NCBI GenBank assembly: GCA_001023535.1
Contig: CP011020.1
Coordinates: 1,643,001 to 1,707,000 of the forward strand
Direction of reading: 5' to 3'
Length of the DNA: 64,000 bases
Source: Pseudomonas chlororaphis
GTDB taxonomy: Bacteria; Pseudomonadota; Gammaproteobacteria; Pseudomonadales; Pseudomonadaceae
Below the pieces are notes generated by a model. The model was not told where the DNA came from. It ran no database searches and saw only the letters and a program-made list of their open reading frames with translations. This document shows, in pieces, positions 7,194-18,400 of the stretch. The translations under genes were made by a program, and so were the position numbers. How positions within the stretch are numbered: the stretch's first letter is position 1; each line of letters opens with the position of its first letter.

Positions 7194-8561
7194 CTATCGC
7201 TCGTGCAACGCCTCGGCCCGGGCCTTGATGATGGGCTTGAGCAGGTAGCTGAGCACGGTTTTCTTGCCGGTGATGATGTCCACCGAGGCCACCATGCCGG
7301 GGATGATCAGCAGGGGCTTTTCATCGGTGCCCAGGTGGCTGCGTTCGGTGCGCAGCTTGATGATGTAGTAGGTGGTTTTCTTGTCTTCATCGGTGATGGT
7401 GTCGGCACCGATCTGTTCCAGCTTGGCTTTCAGGCCGCCGTAGATGGTGTAGTCGTAGGCGGTGAATTTCACCGTGGCGTCCTGGCCGGGGTGCAGGAAG
7501 GCGATGTCCTGGGGACGGATTTTCGCTTCCACCAGGATGGTGTCGTCCAGCGGCACGATTTCCACCAGGTCGCTGCCGGGCTGGATCACCCCACCGATGG
7601 TGTTCACCAGCATCTTGTTGACGATGCCCCGCACAGGCGAGGTGACCAGGGTCCGGCTGACCCGGTCCTCCAGTGCCTTGCCGGTGGCCTGGGCCTTGTT
7701 CAGGTCGGTGCGCGCCTCGTTGAGCTGGGTCAGGGCCTCACTGCGGAATTTGCCGCGGGTCTCGTCGATCTTGCGCTGCACTTCCTTGATCGCCGATTCG
7801 GCACGGGGGATCGCCAGCGTCGTCGCGTCCAGTTGCCCACGGGTTTCGACTTCCGCACGCTTGAGCCGCAGCACTTCCACCGGGGAGACCGCGCCCTGGG
7901 CCACCAGCGGCTCGGACATGTTGATTTCCTGGCGTTGCAGCGCCAGGCCGGAGCGGTACTGGGCCTGCTTGGACACGAACTCGCGCAGCTCCTGTTGGCG
8001 CTGGACCAGCTGTTCCTGCAAGCCGCCGATCTCGTCGTGCAACTGTTGGCGCCGGCTGATGTACAGCGACTCCTCGCTGGCGGCCTGGCCGGGCACGGCC
8101 TTGAGCACATCGGCCGGGAAATTCAGCGGTCGGTCGTCGACTTCGGCGCTCAAGCGCTCGACCCGCAGCAGCATGGACAAGCGATCGGCCTCGGTTTCCC
8201 CGACGTTGGAGACAAACCGTGTGTCATCCAGGCGAATCAACGGCGCGCCGGCCTCGACGATCTGCCCTTCCTTGACGAACAGCTCGGCGACGATACCGCC
8301 CTCCAGGTTCTGGATTTTCTGGATCTTGGACGACGGAATCGCCTTGCCGTCGCCCTTGGTCACCTCGTCGAGCACGGCGAAGTTGGCCCACACCATCAGG
8401 AACACGAAGAAGCCGATGATCCCCCAGATCGTCAGGCGCACCACCCGCGGGGCGTCTTCGATCAGGGCCTTGTTGACCTCCGGCAGAGGCTGGCCCTGCA
8501 ACGACGCCGAGCCTTTGAAGTAACGGCCGACAGACTCCTTGAAACCCGATTTAAGCAACAC
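7194..8561 (-). CDS. lapC: LapC, type I secretion membrane-fusion protein (HlyD family)
   Basis: A 455-residue periplasmic adaptor that links the LapB ATPase to the LapE outer-membrane channel for export of LapA. It has one inner-membrane anchor (residues about 42-68, LTIWGIIGFFVFLMVWANF), a lipoyl/barrel-sandwich half (IQKIQNLEGGIVAELFVKEG), a long coiled-coil hairpin (about residues 120-310, rich in Q, E and R) and the second barrel half with the HlyD signature near residues 325-420. The start is GTG at 8561; the lapB stop lies inside the first codons (11-base overlap), so the two are translationally coupled. It is the last gene of lapE-lapB-lapC. Confidence 0.92.
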   Translation of the reverse strand: MLLKSGFKESVGRYFKGSASLQGQPLPEVNKALIEDAPRVVRLTIWGIIGFFVFLMVWANFAVLDEVTKGDGKAIPSSKIQKIQNLEGGIVAELFVKEGQIVEAGAPLIRLDDTRFVSNVGETEADRLSMLLRVERLSAEVDDRPLNFPADVLKAVPGQAASEESLYISRRQQLHDEIGGLQEQLVQRQQELREFVSKQAQYRSGLALQRQEINMSEPLVAQGAVSPVEVLRLKRAEVETRGQLDATTLAIPRAESAIKEVQRKIDETRGKFRSEALTQLNEARTDLNKAQATGKALEDRVSRTLVTSPVRGIVNKMLVNTIGGVIQPGSDLVEIVPLDDTILVEAKIRPQDIAFLHPGQDATVKFTAYDYTIYGGLKAKLEQIGADTITDEDKKTTYYIIKLRTERSHLGTDEKPLLIIPGMVASVDIITGKKTVLSYLLKPIIKARAEALHER

Positions 8562-10707
8562 TGATCTGCCCCTTCTTCAACGCTTCCATCACGACCGCTT
8601 TCGGGCCGTCGGCCAGGATCTGCCCGCGGTCGATCACCAACAGGCGATCCACCAGCGACAGCAGCGATGCCCGGTGCGTGACCAGCAGCACCGTCTTGTT
8701 TTCCACCACGGCGGCCAGGCGCTGCTTGAGGCGTTCTTCACCGGTGTTGTCCATGGCACTGGTGGGTTCGTCCAACAGCAGGATGGGCGGGTTGAGCAGC
8801 AACGCCCGAGCCAGGGCGACGTTCTGGCGCTGGCCGCCGGACAGGTTCTGCCCGCGCTCCCCCACTTGCAGCTCGTAGCCCTGCGGATGCAGGCGCGCGA
8901 ACTCGTGCACGCCCGCCAGCTCGGCGGCCTGCAGCACCAGCTCGTCTTCCACGTAGCGGGCGCCGGAGGTCAGGTTGTCACGCAGGGTGCCGGCCAATAA
9001 CTGGATGTCCTGGGGCACGTAGCCGACGTTGTAGCGCAGCTCACTGACGTCGATCTGGCGGATGTCCACGCCGTCCACCAGCAACGCACCGGCATCGGGC
9101 TGGTACAGGCCCACCAGCAACTTCGCCAGGGAACTCTTGCCCGAGCCGCTGCGGCCGATGATGCCGATCTTCTCGCCGGGCTTGATCACCAGGTTAATGT
9201 TCTTCAGCGCCGGGTTCTGCTGGTTCGGGTAGGTGAAGTCCAGTTGGCGGCATTCGATGGCGCCCTGCAGGACCTTGCGGCTCAGCGGCCGCTCTTCGAA
9301 ATTGCGCTCCTGGGGCAGCTCCATCATCTGGTCGACCGAGGTCATGGTGACCCGCGCCTGCTGGTAGCGGGTCAGCAGGCCCGACAACGACGCCAGCGGG
9401 CTGAGGGCGCGGCCGCTGAGCATGTAGCAGGCGATCAGGCCGCCCATGCTCAGGTTGCCGGCGATGATCTGGTAGACGCCGAAGATGATCATGATCACAC
9501 CGGCCAGTTGCTGGATCAGCAAGGTGATGTTCATCGCCAGGCCGGACAGCATCTTCACCCGCAGTTCGAGGCGGCTCAGGGTTCCGATGGTCTGTTCCCA
9601 CTGGTACTGGCGCTCGCTCTCGGCGTTGTTGACCTTCACGGCGTCCAGGCCGGCCAGGGTTTCGATCAGGCTGGACTGACGCTCGGCGCCCAGGGCCATG
9701 GTCCGCTCCATGGTCGCCACCAGCGGCTTCTGCAACGCATAGCCGATCAACAGGGCAATCGGGAACGCCAGCACCGGGATCCACACCAGGTGCCCGCCGA
9801 GAATCGCAATGACCAGGAAGATCAGCAGGGTGAACGGCAAATCGATCAGGCTGGTCAGCGTCAGCGAGGCCAAGAAGTCCCGCAGGCTCTGGAACTCATG
9901 GATGTTCTGGGCAAAGCTGCCGACGCGCGCCGGGCGGTATTTCATGGCCATGCCGACGATGCGCTCGAACAGCGTGGCCGAGATGATCAGGTCGGTTTTC
10001 TTGCCGGCCAGGTCCAGGCACAAACTGCGCAGCATCTTGAGGATCAGGTCGAACAGATAGGCGCCGGTGATACCCACGGCCAGTACCCACAGGGTCGATT
10101 CGGCCTGGTTCGGCACGACGCGGTCGTAGACGTTCATCACGAACAGCGGCGCGGCCATGGCAATGATGTTGATCAGCAGGCTGGCGGCGATAGCATCGGC
10201 GTACAGCCAGCGGGATCGCTTGAGGGTGTCGCGAAACCAGGAGCGTGCCCGAGGGATCAGCGTGCCGTGGTTCACGTCAAATTTATGTTGCGGCTGCGCG
10301 AAGAAGACCTTGCCGCTGTAGTCGTCCGCCAGCAGTTCGCGGTTGATGGTCACTTCGCCGCCATCGCTTTCGCTGAGCAGCAAGCGCGCCTGGTCATCAC
10401 CGACCCAGCCCAGCAGCACGGCACTTCGACCGTCCTTGAGCAACAACAGGGCCGGCATGGCAATGGTCGGAATCTGTTCGAGCTTGCGTTGCAGCACCCG
10501 CCCTTGCAGACCGGCACGGGCCGCCGCGCGCGACAATAATTCGACGCTCAAGCGCTGCTTGGGCAACGGCAAGCCGGTGGTGAGCATCGCCGCGCTGGCC
10601 GGCTTCTGGTGCAGCATGCAAAGCGCCAGCAGACCGTCCAGCAACGGGTCATCGTGCAGCGTGCGCGGATCATGGCTGAGTTTGACTCGACTGACTTCTG
10701 ATTCCAC
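8551..10707 (-). CDS. lapB: LapB, type I secretion ABC transporter/permease
   Basis: A 718-residue protein from the GTG at 10707; a longer GTG at 10716 is possible. The order is an N-terminal C39-like domain (residues 1-140) that lacks a recognisable catalytic Cys-Gly pair and so probably only binds substrate, a six-span membrane domain (residues about 165-440), and an ATPase with Walker A GRSGSGKSSL, signature LSGGQRQNVALARALL and Walker B ILLLDEPTSAMD. It powers export of the giant adhesin LapA across both membranes together with LapC and LapE. It overlaps lapC by 11 bases and follows lapE by 36 bases. The start was chosen because MESEVSRV is the usual beginning of this family in Pseudomonas, from memory. 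Confidence 0.92.
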   Translation of the reverse strand: MESEVSRVKLSHDPRTLHDDPLLDGLLALCMLHQKPASAAMLTTGLPLPKQRLSVELLSRAAARAGLQGRVLQRKLEQIPTIAMPALLLLKDGRSAVLLGWVGDDQARLLLSESDGGEVTINRELLADDYSGKVFFAQPQHKFDVNHGTLIPRARSWFRDTLKRSRWLYADAIAASLLINIIAMAAPLFVMNVYDRVVPNQAESTLWVLAVGITGAYLFDLILKMLRSLCLDLAGKKTDLIISATLFERIVGMAMKYRPARVGSFAQNIHEFQSLRDFLASLTLTSLIDLPFTLLIFLVIAILGGHLVWIPVLAFPIALLIGYALQKPLVATMERTMALGAERQSSLIETLAGLDAVKVNNAESERQYQWEQTIGTLSRLELRVKMLSGLAMNITLLIQQLAGVIMIIFGVYQIIAGNLSMGGLIACYMLSGRALSPLASLSGLLTRYQQARVTMTSVDQMMELPQERNFEERPLSRKVLQGAIECRQLDFTYPNQQNPALKNINLVIKPGEKIGIIGRSGSGKSSLAKLLVGLYQPDAGALLVDGVDIRQIDVSELRYNVGYVPQDIQLLAGTLRDNLTSGARYVEDELVLQAAELAGVHEFARLHPQGYELQVGERGQNLSGGQRQNVALARALLLNPPILLLDEPTSAMDNTGEERLKQRLAAVVENKTVLLVTHRASLLSLVDRLLVIDRGQILADGPKAVVMEALKKGQISVA

Positions 10708-10743
10708 GCTCGGCACTCTTGCTGGTTAAAACGGATGGGGAGC

Positions 10744-12093
10744 TTAATTCATCCCAGGCAACTGGACCTTGGGTTTCACGTCGTTCTGCACAACCGATGC
10801 CAACGGCGCGACGACCCCCTGACTTTTGAGCAACTGGCCCATGGTCGCCTTGATCCGGTACTGGGTGAACAGCTGCACGTTCTTGATTTCCACCAGGCGC
10901 CTGGAGGCGGTGAACAGCTCGTTTTCGCTGTCGAGCAAGTCGAGCAGGGTCCGCTCGCCAAGGCTGAACTGCTTCTGATAGGCGGTGCGCACGCTGGTGC
11001 TGCGGTCCACGTACTGCTGGGCGATCGGCACCTGGGCATTGGCATTGTTCATGGCGTTCCAGGCCAGGCCCAACTCTTCGTTGAGCTGGCGCAGGGCGTT
11101 GTTGCGGATGTCCAGGGCCTGGTTGGACAGGTACGACTTGGATTCCAGGTCAGCCTTGTTGCTGCCGCCGGCATACAGGTTGAAGCGCATGCGCAGCATG
11201 GCCTGCCATTCATTGTTGTGGCCGTTCTGGCCGTCCAGGTCGTTGTCGGCGGTGCGGCCCAGCTCAGCGTCGAAGCGAGGGTAGAAGCTCGACTTGGCGG
11301 CTTCGTACTGCTTCTCGGTGGCAACGATGTCCGCCTCGGCCGAACGCAGCACCGGGCTGTTTTCCAACATCTGATTGCGGGCTTCGTTGAGGTTGGCCGG
11401 CAGCAGCGCCATAAAATCGGCGGGGCGTTCCAGTTGGTCGGGCAGTTGGCCCACGGCGCTGAGGTAGTTGGTCTCGGCGTCGGCCAGGTTGGTCTGCTCG
11501 GTGATCAGGTTGTTGCGGGCCTGGGCCATGCGCGCTTCCGCCTGGTCGAGGTCGGCGCCACTGCCTACGCCACGGCTGGTGCGCAGCTTGATCTGGTCGA
11601 AGATGCGCTCATGGCTCTTGAGGTTTTCCTCGGCCAGGCGCACGAATTCGCGGCGGGTCAGCACGTCCAGGTACACCTGGGCGACGGTCAGGCCGGTGCG
11701 CTCGGAGGTGTCCAGCAGCGAATACGCGCGGGCGTTGACGGTGGCTTGTTGACGCCCCACTTCGCTGGACGTCGCAAAACCGTCAAAAACCATTTGCGTC
11801 AGGCGCAGGCTCGACTCGCTACGGTTCAGGGTTTCCCAATGATTGTTGCTGCCCGAGCGGGTGGTGACGCTGTCGGTGCCTTCGCGACCGTACCCGGCTG
11901 CAAGGTCCACTCTAGGCAGGTAGCCGCCCTTGGCCGCCTTGAGTTGATAGTCCGCCGCAAGGCGACTGTTAACGCCAGCCTGAATTTCAGGATGAACATC
12001 CAGCGCCTGTTGCATGGCCTGCGGCAAGGTTTGTGCTTGTACGAAACTGGCGGCGAGGGCGAAGGGTAAAGCCTTGAACAGAGGCGAACGCAT
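10744..12093 (-). CDS. lapE: LapE, TolC-family outer-membrane channel of the LapA secretion system
   Basis: A 449-residue outer-membrane efflux protein with a signal peptide (MRSPLFKALPFALAASFVQA, cut before QTLPQAM). Two TolC repeats follow (LPQAMQQALDVHPEIQAG and, in the second half, LRLTQMVFDGF plus the long helices AEARMAQARNNLI and LRQLNEELGLAWNAM). It forms the outer-membrane exit pore for LapA. N-terminally extended starts up to 12162 are in frame but would block the signal peptide, so the ATG at 12093 (AGGA upstream) is taken. It is the first gene of the lapEBC operon, divergent from lapA across a 361-base intergenic region. Confidence 0.9.
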   Translation of the reverse strand: MRSPLFKALPFALAASFVQAQTLPQAMQQALDVHPEIQAGVNSRLAADYQLKAAKGGYLPRVDLAAGYGREGTDSVTTRSGSNNHWETLNRSESSLRLTQMVFDGFATSSEVGRQQATVNARAYSLLDTSERTGLTVAQVYLDVLTRREFVRLAEENLKSHERIFDQIKLRTSRGVGSGADLDQAEARMAQARNNLITEQTNLADAETNYLSAVGQLPDQLERPADFMALLPANLNEARNQMLENSPVLRSAEADIVATEKQYEAAKSSFYPRFDAELGRTADNDLDGQNGHNNEWQAMLRMRFNLYAGGSNKADLESKSYLSNQALDIRNNALRQLNEELGLAWNAMNNANAQVPIAQQYVDRSTSVRTAYQKQFSLGERTLLDLLDSENELFTASRRLVEIKNVQLFTQYRIKATMGQLLKSQGVVAPLASVVQNDVKPKVQLPGMN

Positions 12094-12284
12094 GGTGGGA
12101 TTTTTCCTGAAACTCTTGTCGTGGATCACAGCGAAACGTGGCGCTGCATCGGATGATGGCAACCGGAATGACCGTATGTCGGAAAGTTCGAAACAGGAAA
12201 CGAATCGTGCACCGAATTAACAGGTCGCCGCTTAAATATCAATGTGACATTACCGAAGCGATTGTTTAGGATGGCCGGCATAAG

Positions 12285-12298
12285 GTCAATAGTTTGGC
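12285..12298. promoter_or_regulatory. candidate FleQ-type site in the lapE/lapA intergenic region
   Basis: GTCAATAGTTTGGC agrees with the published FleQ-box pattern GTCaNTAAAtTGAC (recalled) at 11 of 14 positions. FleQ is the c-di-GMP-responsive regulator known to act on lapA in P. putida. The rest of the 12094-12454 gap is AT-richer than its surroundings and holds a TTGACA hexamer at 12332-12337 without a clear -10 partner, plus TTGAC...GTCAA half-sites at 12332-12352. Confidence 0.3.
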
Positions 12299-12454
12299 AT
12301 AAACAAAAAGCTCGAAAAAACCAGCCAAAATATTGACATAGTAGAGCGTCAAAACAACCCCTATTTGCGAAACAAGAACGTCCAGACCGCTGCTGCCTTA
12401 CAGGCTGTCGGGTCCATGGAAGTCTACTGAGCGTGGCACCCGGAGAAGTCTTCA

Positions 12455-15400
12455 ATGAGCAGTGTTATTGCCGTTGTCAAAAGCATTGTTGGTCAGGTTT
12501 TCGTCGTATCCCCCGAGGGCATTCGGCGTGTACTCATTGAAGGTGATCGCCTGTACACGGGCGACCAGTTGGACACCGGCCCTGCGGGCGCCGTCACGTT
12601 GGAATTGGCCGACGGCCGCACGCTCGACCTGGGCCGCGACACCCAGTGGAGCGCCAATGCACCCGACTCTTCCACCGATCTCGCCGCCGCCACTGCCCAG
12701 GCCGCGCCGTCGGTAGAAGAACTGCAGCAGGCCATCGCCGCCGGTGCCGACCCGACGACAGCCCTGGAAGCCACCGCTGCCGGCGCCACCGCCGCGGGGA
12801 CGGGCGGTGCCGCCGGTGGCGGTCACACCTTCGTGGCGCTGGACGCCACCGCTGGCAGCGTCGACCCTACCGTCGGTTTTCCAACGGAAGGCCTGAGCAC
12901 GGCCGCCGCCACCACCACCGACCTCACTGGCCTGGATACCAACGCCAATGCCAATACCACCGCCAACGCGGTGGTCAACGCGACGATGACCCTGAGCGCC
13001 ACGCCGACCCTGACAGAGGCTGGTGGTGTGTTGGTCTACACCGCAACCGTGACCCAGGCGCCACAGACCGCCCTGACCGTGACACTGTCCAACGGCTCCG
13101 TGATCGTGATTCCAGCGGGCCAGACAACCGGCACCGTCAACGTTCCGCTGGCGCCGAACGACACGGTCTACAACGACCCCACCCAAATCAGCGTGACCGT
13201 TACTGGCACCACGGGCGGTACCGGCATCGCCGTGACCCTGCCTACCGCGCCAGCCGTGACCCAGATCACCGACACCATCGACACCACCAACGTCACCCTG
13301 ACCGCAGGCAACACGGTGACTGAAGGCGGCCAGATCACCTACACCGCGACCCTGACCAACCCGGCTCAAACTCCAGTGACCGTGACCTTGAGCAATGGCT
13401 CGGTCATCACCATCGCGGCAGGTCAGACTGCCGGCACCGTCACCGTCGACACCCCGGCCAACGACGTCTACAACAACGGCAGCACCGTCAGCACCACCAT
13501 TACCGGGGCTACTGGCGGCAACTTTGAAAACCTGGTGCCAAGCACCACGCCAGCAGTCACTACGATTACCGATTCGGCTGATACCACTGGCCTGACCCTG
13601 TCCGCCAGCAACACCATCACCGAAGGCGGCCAGATCACCTACACCGCCACCTTGACCAACGCCGCTCAAACCCCGGTGACCGTGACCTTGAGCAATGGCT
13701 CGGTCATCACCATCGCTGCGGGCCAGACCGCCGGCACCGTCACCGTCGATACCCCGGCCAACGACGTCTACAACAATGGCAGCACCGTCAGCACCACCAT
13801 TACCGGGGCTACTGGCGGCAACTTTGAAAACCTGGTGCCAAGCACCACGCCAGCAGTCACTACGATTACCGATTCGGCTGATACCACTGGCCTGACCCTG
13901 TCCGCCAGCAACACCATCACCGAAGGCGGCCAGATCACCTACACCGCCACCTTGACCAACGCCGCTCAAACCCCGGTGACCGTGACCTTGAGCAATGGCT
14001 CGGTCATCACCATCGCGGCAGGTCAGACTGCCGGCACCGTCACCGTCGACACCCCGGCTAACGACGTCTACAACAACGGCAGCACCGTCAGCACCACCAT
14101 TACCGGTGCCACCGGCGGCAACTTCGAGAACCTGGTACCGAGCACCACGCCAGCGGTCACTACGATCACCGATTCGACGGACACTACCGATCTGAGTCTG
14201 TCGGCATCCACCGAAGTGGCAGAGGGCGGTCAGATCCTCTACACCGCGACACTGACCAACCCTGCCGGTACCCCAGTCACCGTGACGCTGAGCAACGGCG
14301 CCGTGATCAACATCGCGGCCGGTGCAACCACTGGTTCCGTGGCTGTGGACGCGCCAAAAGACGACGTCTACAAGGACGCCGGCAAGGTCGAAGTCAGCAT
14401 CGATAAAGCCGTTGGCGGTAACTTCGAAAACCTGGTTCCGAGCACTGCCCCAGCAGTGACTGATGTCACCGACACCATCGACACCAGCACTGTTTCGCTC
14501 ACTGCGACGTCGACGGTGGCCGAAGGTGGCACCGTCGTTTACACCGCTTCGGTTAATGCCCCGGTGACTGATGCTCCGCTGGTTGTAACACTGAGCAACG
14601 GCCAGACCATCACTATCCCCGTGGGCGCAAGCTCCGCGTCGGTAAACTTCGTTGCGCCAAACGATGCCCTCGCCGGCGGCGACAACTTGAGCGTCAAAAT
14701 TGACGACGCTCAGGGCGGCAACTACGAAAATCTGGTTGCAGATAAAACCCCAGCTGAAACCTCGGTGACTGACGTACAGGACACCACCGGTCTTAGCCTG
14801 AGCGCTACCGGCACCGTCGCCGAAGGTGGCTCGATCGTTTACACCGCGACCCTGACTAATGCAGCCGGCACCCCAGTGACCGTCACGTTGAGCAACGGCG
14901 CCGTGATCAACATCGCGGCAGGTGCAACAACCGGCACTGTGACCGTCGACGCGCCGAAAGACGACGTCTACAAAGACGCCGGCAAGGTTGAAGTCAGCAT
15001 CGACAAAGCCACGGGTGGCAACTTCGAGAACCTCGTTCCGAGCACTACTCCAGCGGTCACTGACGTTACCGATACTATCGATACGTCAACCGTCAGCCTG
15101 ACGGCCACCTCGACCGTGGCTGAAGGCGGAACCGTTGTCTACACCGCTTCGGTTAATGCCCCAGTGACTGACGCTCCGTTGGTCGTCACTTTGTCGAATG
15201 GCCAGACCATCACCATCCCAGTGGGCGCAAGCTCTGCTTCGGTGAACTTCGTTGCGCCAAACGACGCCCTCGCTGGCGGCGACAACTTGAGCGTCAAGAT
15301 CGATGACGCCCAGGGCGGCAACTACGAAAATCTGGTTGCAGATAAAACTCCAGCTGAAACTACGGTTACAGACACCCAAGACACTACCGGCCTGACGCTT

Positions 15401-18400
15401 TCCGCAACTGACACAGTGGCTGAAGGTGGCTCGATCGTTTACACCGCTACTCTGACCAACGCCGCCGGCACACCAGTGACTGTGACGCTGAGCAATGGTG
15501 CGGTCATCAACATCGCGGCTGGTGCGACCACTGGCACTGTGACCGTCGACGCACCGAAGGACGACGTCTACAAAGACGCCGGCAAGGTCGAAGTCAGCAT
15601 CGATAAAGCCACTGGCGGCAACTTCGAGAATTTGGTGCCGAGCACCACGCCAGCGGTAACAGATGTCACTGACACCATCGACACCAGCACTGTCTCGCTC
15701 ACGGCGACTTCGACCGTCGCTGAAGGCGGTACCGTGGTCTACACCGCATCGGTCAACGCCCCAGTCACTGACGCTCCGTTGGTCGTCACGCTGAGCAACG
15801 GTCAAACCATCACCATTCCGGTCGGCGCAAGCTCCGCTTCGGTGAACTTCGTTGCACCGAACGACGCCCTCGCCGGCGGCGATAACTTGAGCGTCAAGAT
15901 CGATGACGCACAGGGCGGCAACTACGAAAAACTCACCATCGATGGCAAAACCGCTGACACCACCGTTACGGATACTCAGGACACTACCGGTCTGACCTTG
16001 AGTGCGACTGATTCGGTTGCTGAAGGCGGTTCGATTGTTTACACCGCAACCCTGACCAACGCCGCCGGCACGCCAGTGACTGTGACGCTGAGCAATGGCG
16101 CGGTGATCAACATCGCGGCCGGTGCGACCACCGGCACTGTGACCGTCGACGCACCGAAGGATGACGTCTACAAAGACGCCGGCAAAGTTGAAGTCAGCAT
16201 CGATAAAGCCGTTGGCGGTAACTTCGAAAACTTGGTGCCTAGCACCACGCCAGCGGTGACTGATGTCACCGACACCATCGACACCAGCACTGTTTCGCTC
16301 ACTGCGACGTCGACGGTGGCCGAAGGTGGCACCGTGGTTTATACCGCCTCGGTTAATGCCCCAGTGACTGAGGCGCCACTGGTCGTCACTTTGTCGAATG
16401 GCCAGACCATCACCATCCCAGTGGGCGCAAGCTCTGCTTCGGTGAACTTCGTTGCACCGAATGATGCACTCGCTGGCGGCGATAACCTGAGCGTCAAAAT
16501 TGATGACGCCCAGGGCGGCAACTACGAAAAACTCGCCATCGACGGTAAAACTGCTGACACCACCGTTACCGACACGCAGGACACTACAGGCCTGACCTTG
16601 AGTGCGACTGATTCGGTTGCTGAAGGTGGCTCGATTGTTTACACCGCAACCCTGACCAACGCCGCCGGCACCCCAGTGACTGTGACACTGAGCAATGGCG
16701 CGGTGATCAACATCGCGGCCGGTGCGACCACCGGCACTGTGACCGTCGACGCACCGAAGGACGACGTCTACAAAGACGCCGGCAAAGTTGAAGTCAGCAT
16801 CGATAAAGCCGTTGGCGGTAACTTCGAAAACTTGGTGCCGAGCACCACGCCAGCGGTGACTGATGTCACCGACACCATCGACACCAGCACTGTTTCGCTC
16901 ACTGCGACTTCGACCGTCGCTGAAGGCGGTACCGTGGTCTACACCGCATCGGTAAACGCCCCGGTCACTGAAGCGCCGCTGGTCGTCACGCTGAGCAACG
17001 GCCAAACCATCACCATCCCAGTGGGCGCAAGCTCTGCTTCGGTGAACTTCGTTGCACCGAACGACGCCCTCGCCGGCGGCGATAGCCTGAGCGTCAAGAT
17101 CGATGACGCCCAGGGCGGCAACTACGAAAAACTCGCCATTGATGGCAAAACCGCTGAGACCACGGTTACCGATACCCAAGACACCACCGGCCTGACGCTT
17201 TCCGCAACCGACACTGTGGCTGAGGGCGGCTCGATCGTTTACACCGCTACCCTGACCAACGCCGCCGGCACGCCAGTGACTGTGACGCTGAGCAATGGCG
17301 CGGTGATCAACATCGCCGCTGGTGCAACCACCGGTACCGTCACTGTCGACGCGCCAAAAGACGACGTCTACAAAGACGCCGGCAAAGTTGAAGTCAGCAT
17401 CGACAAGGCCACGGGCGGTAACTTCGAGAACCTCGTTCCGAGCACTACTCCAGCGGTCACTGACGTTACCGACACCATCGACACCAGCACTGTTTCGCTC
17501 ACTGCGACTTCGACGGTGGCCGAAGGTGGCACCGTCGTTTACACCGCCTCGGTTAATGCCCCGGTGACTGACGCTCCGTTGGTCGTCACTTTGTCGAATG
17601 GCCAGACCATCACCATCCCCGTGGGCGCAAGCTCTGCTTCGGTGAACTTCGTTGCACCAAACGACGCCCTCGCCGGCGGCGATAACCTGAGCGTCAAGAT
17701 CGATGACGCCCAGGGCGGTAACTACGAAAAACTTGCCATCGATGGCAAAACTGCTGACACCACCGTTACCGACACCCAGGACACTACCGGTCTGACCTTG
17801 AGTGCGACTGATTCGGTTGCTGAAGGCGGCTCGATCGTTTACACCGCTACTCTGACCAACGCCGCCGGCACCCCAGTGACTGTGACGCTGAGCAATGGTG
17901 CGGTCATCAACATCGCGGCTGGTGCGACCACTGGCACCGTCACTGTCGATGCACCGAAGGACGATGTCTACAAAGATGCTGGCAAGGTTGAAGTCAGTAT
18001 CGACAAGGCCACGGGTGGCAACTTCGAGAACCTGGTTCCGAGCACTACCCCTGCTGTGACTGACGTTACCGATACCATCGACACCAGTACCGTTTCGCTT
18101 ACTGCGACTTCGACCGTGGCCGAAGGTGGCACTGTCGTTTACACCGCATCGGTAAACGCCCCGGTCACTGAAGAGCCGCTGGTCGTCACGCTGAGCAACG
18201 GCCAAACCATCACCATCCCAGTGGGCGCAAGCTCCGCGTCGGTGAACTTCGTTGCACCGAACGACGCGCTCGCCGGCGGCGATAACCTGAGCGTCAAGAT
18301 CGATGACGCCCAGGGCGGCAACTACGAAAAACTTGCCATCGACGGTAAAACTGCTGACACCACCGTTACCGACACCCAGGACACTACAGGCCTGACCTTG

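Noticed and set aside
12332..12367. Sigma-70 promoter for lapA from the TTGACA hexamer
   Set aside because: No acceptable -10 box at 16-18 bases; the nearest TATTTG is about 24 bases away.
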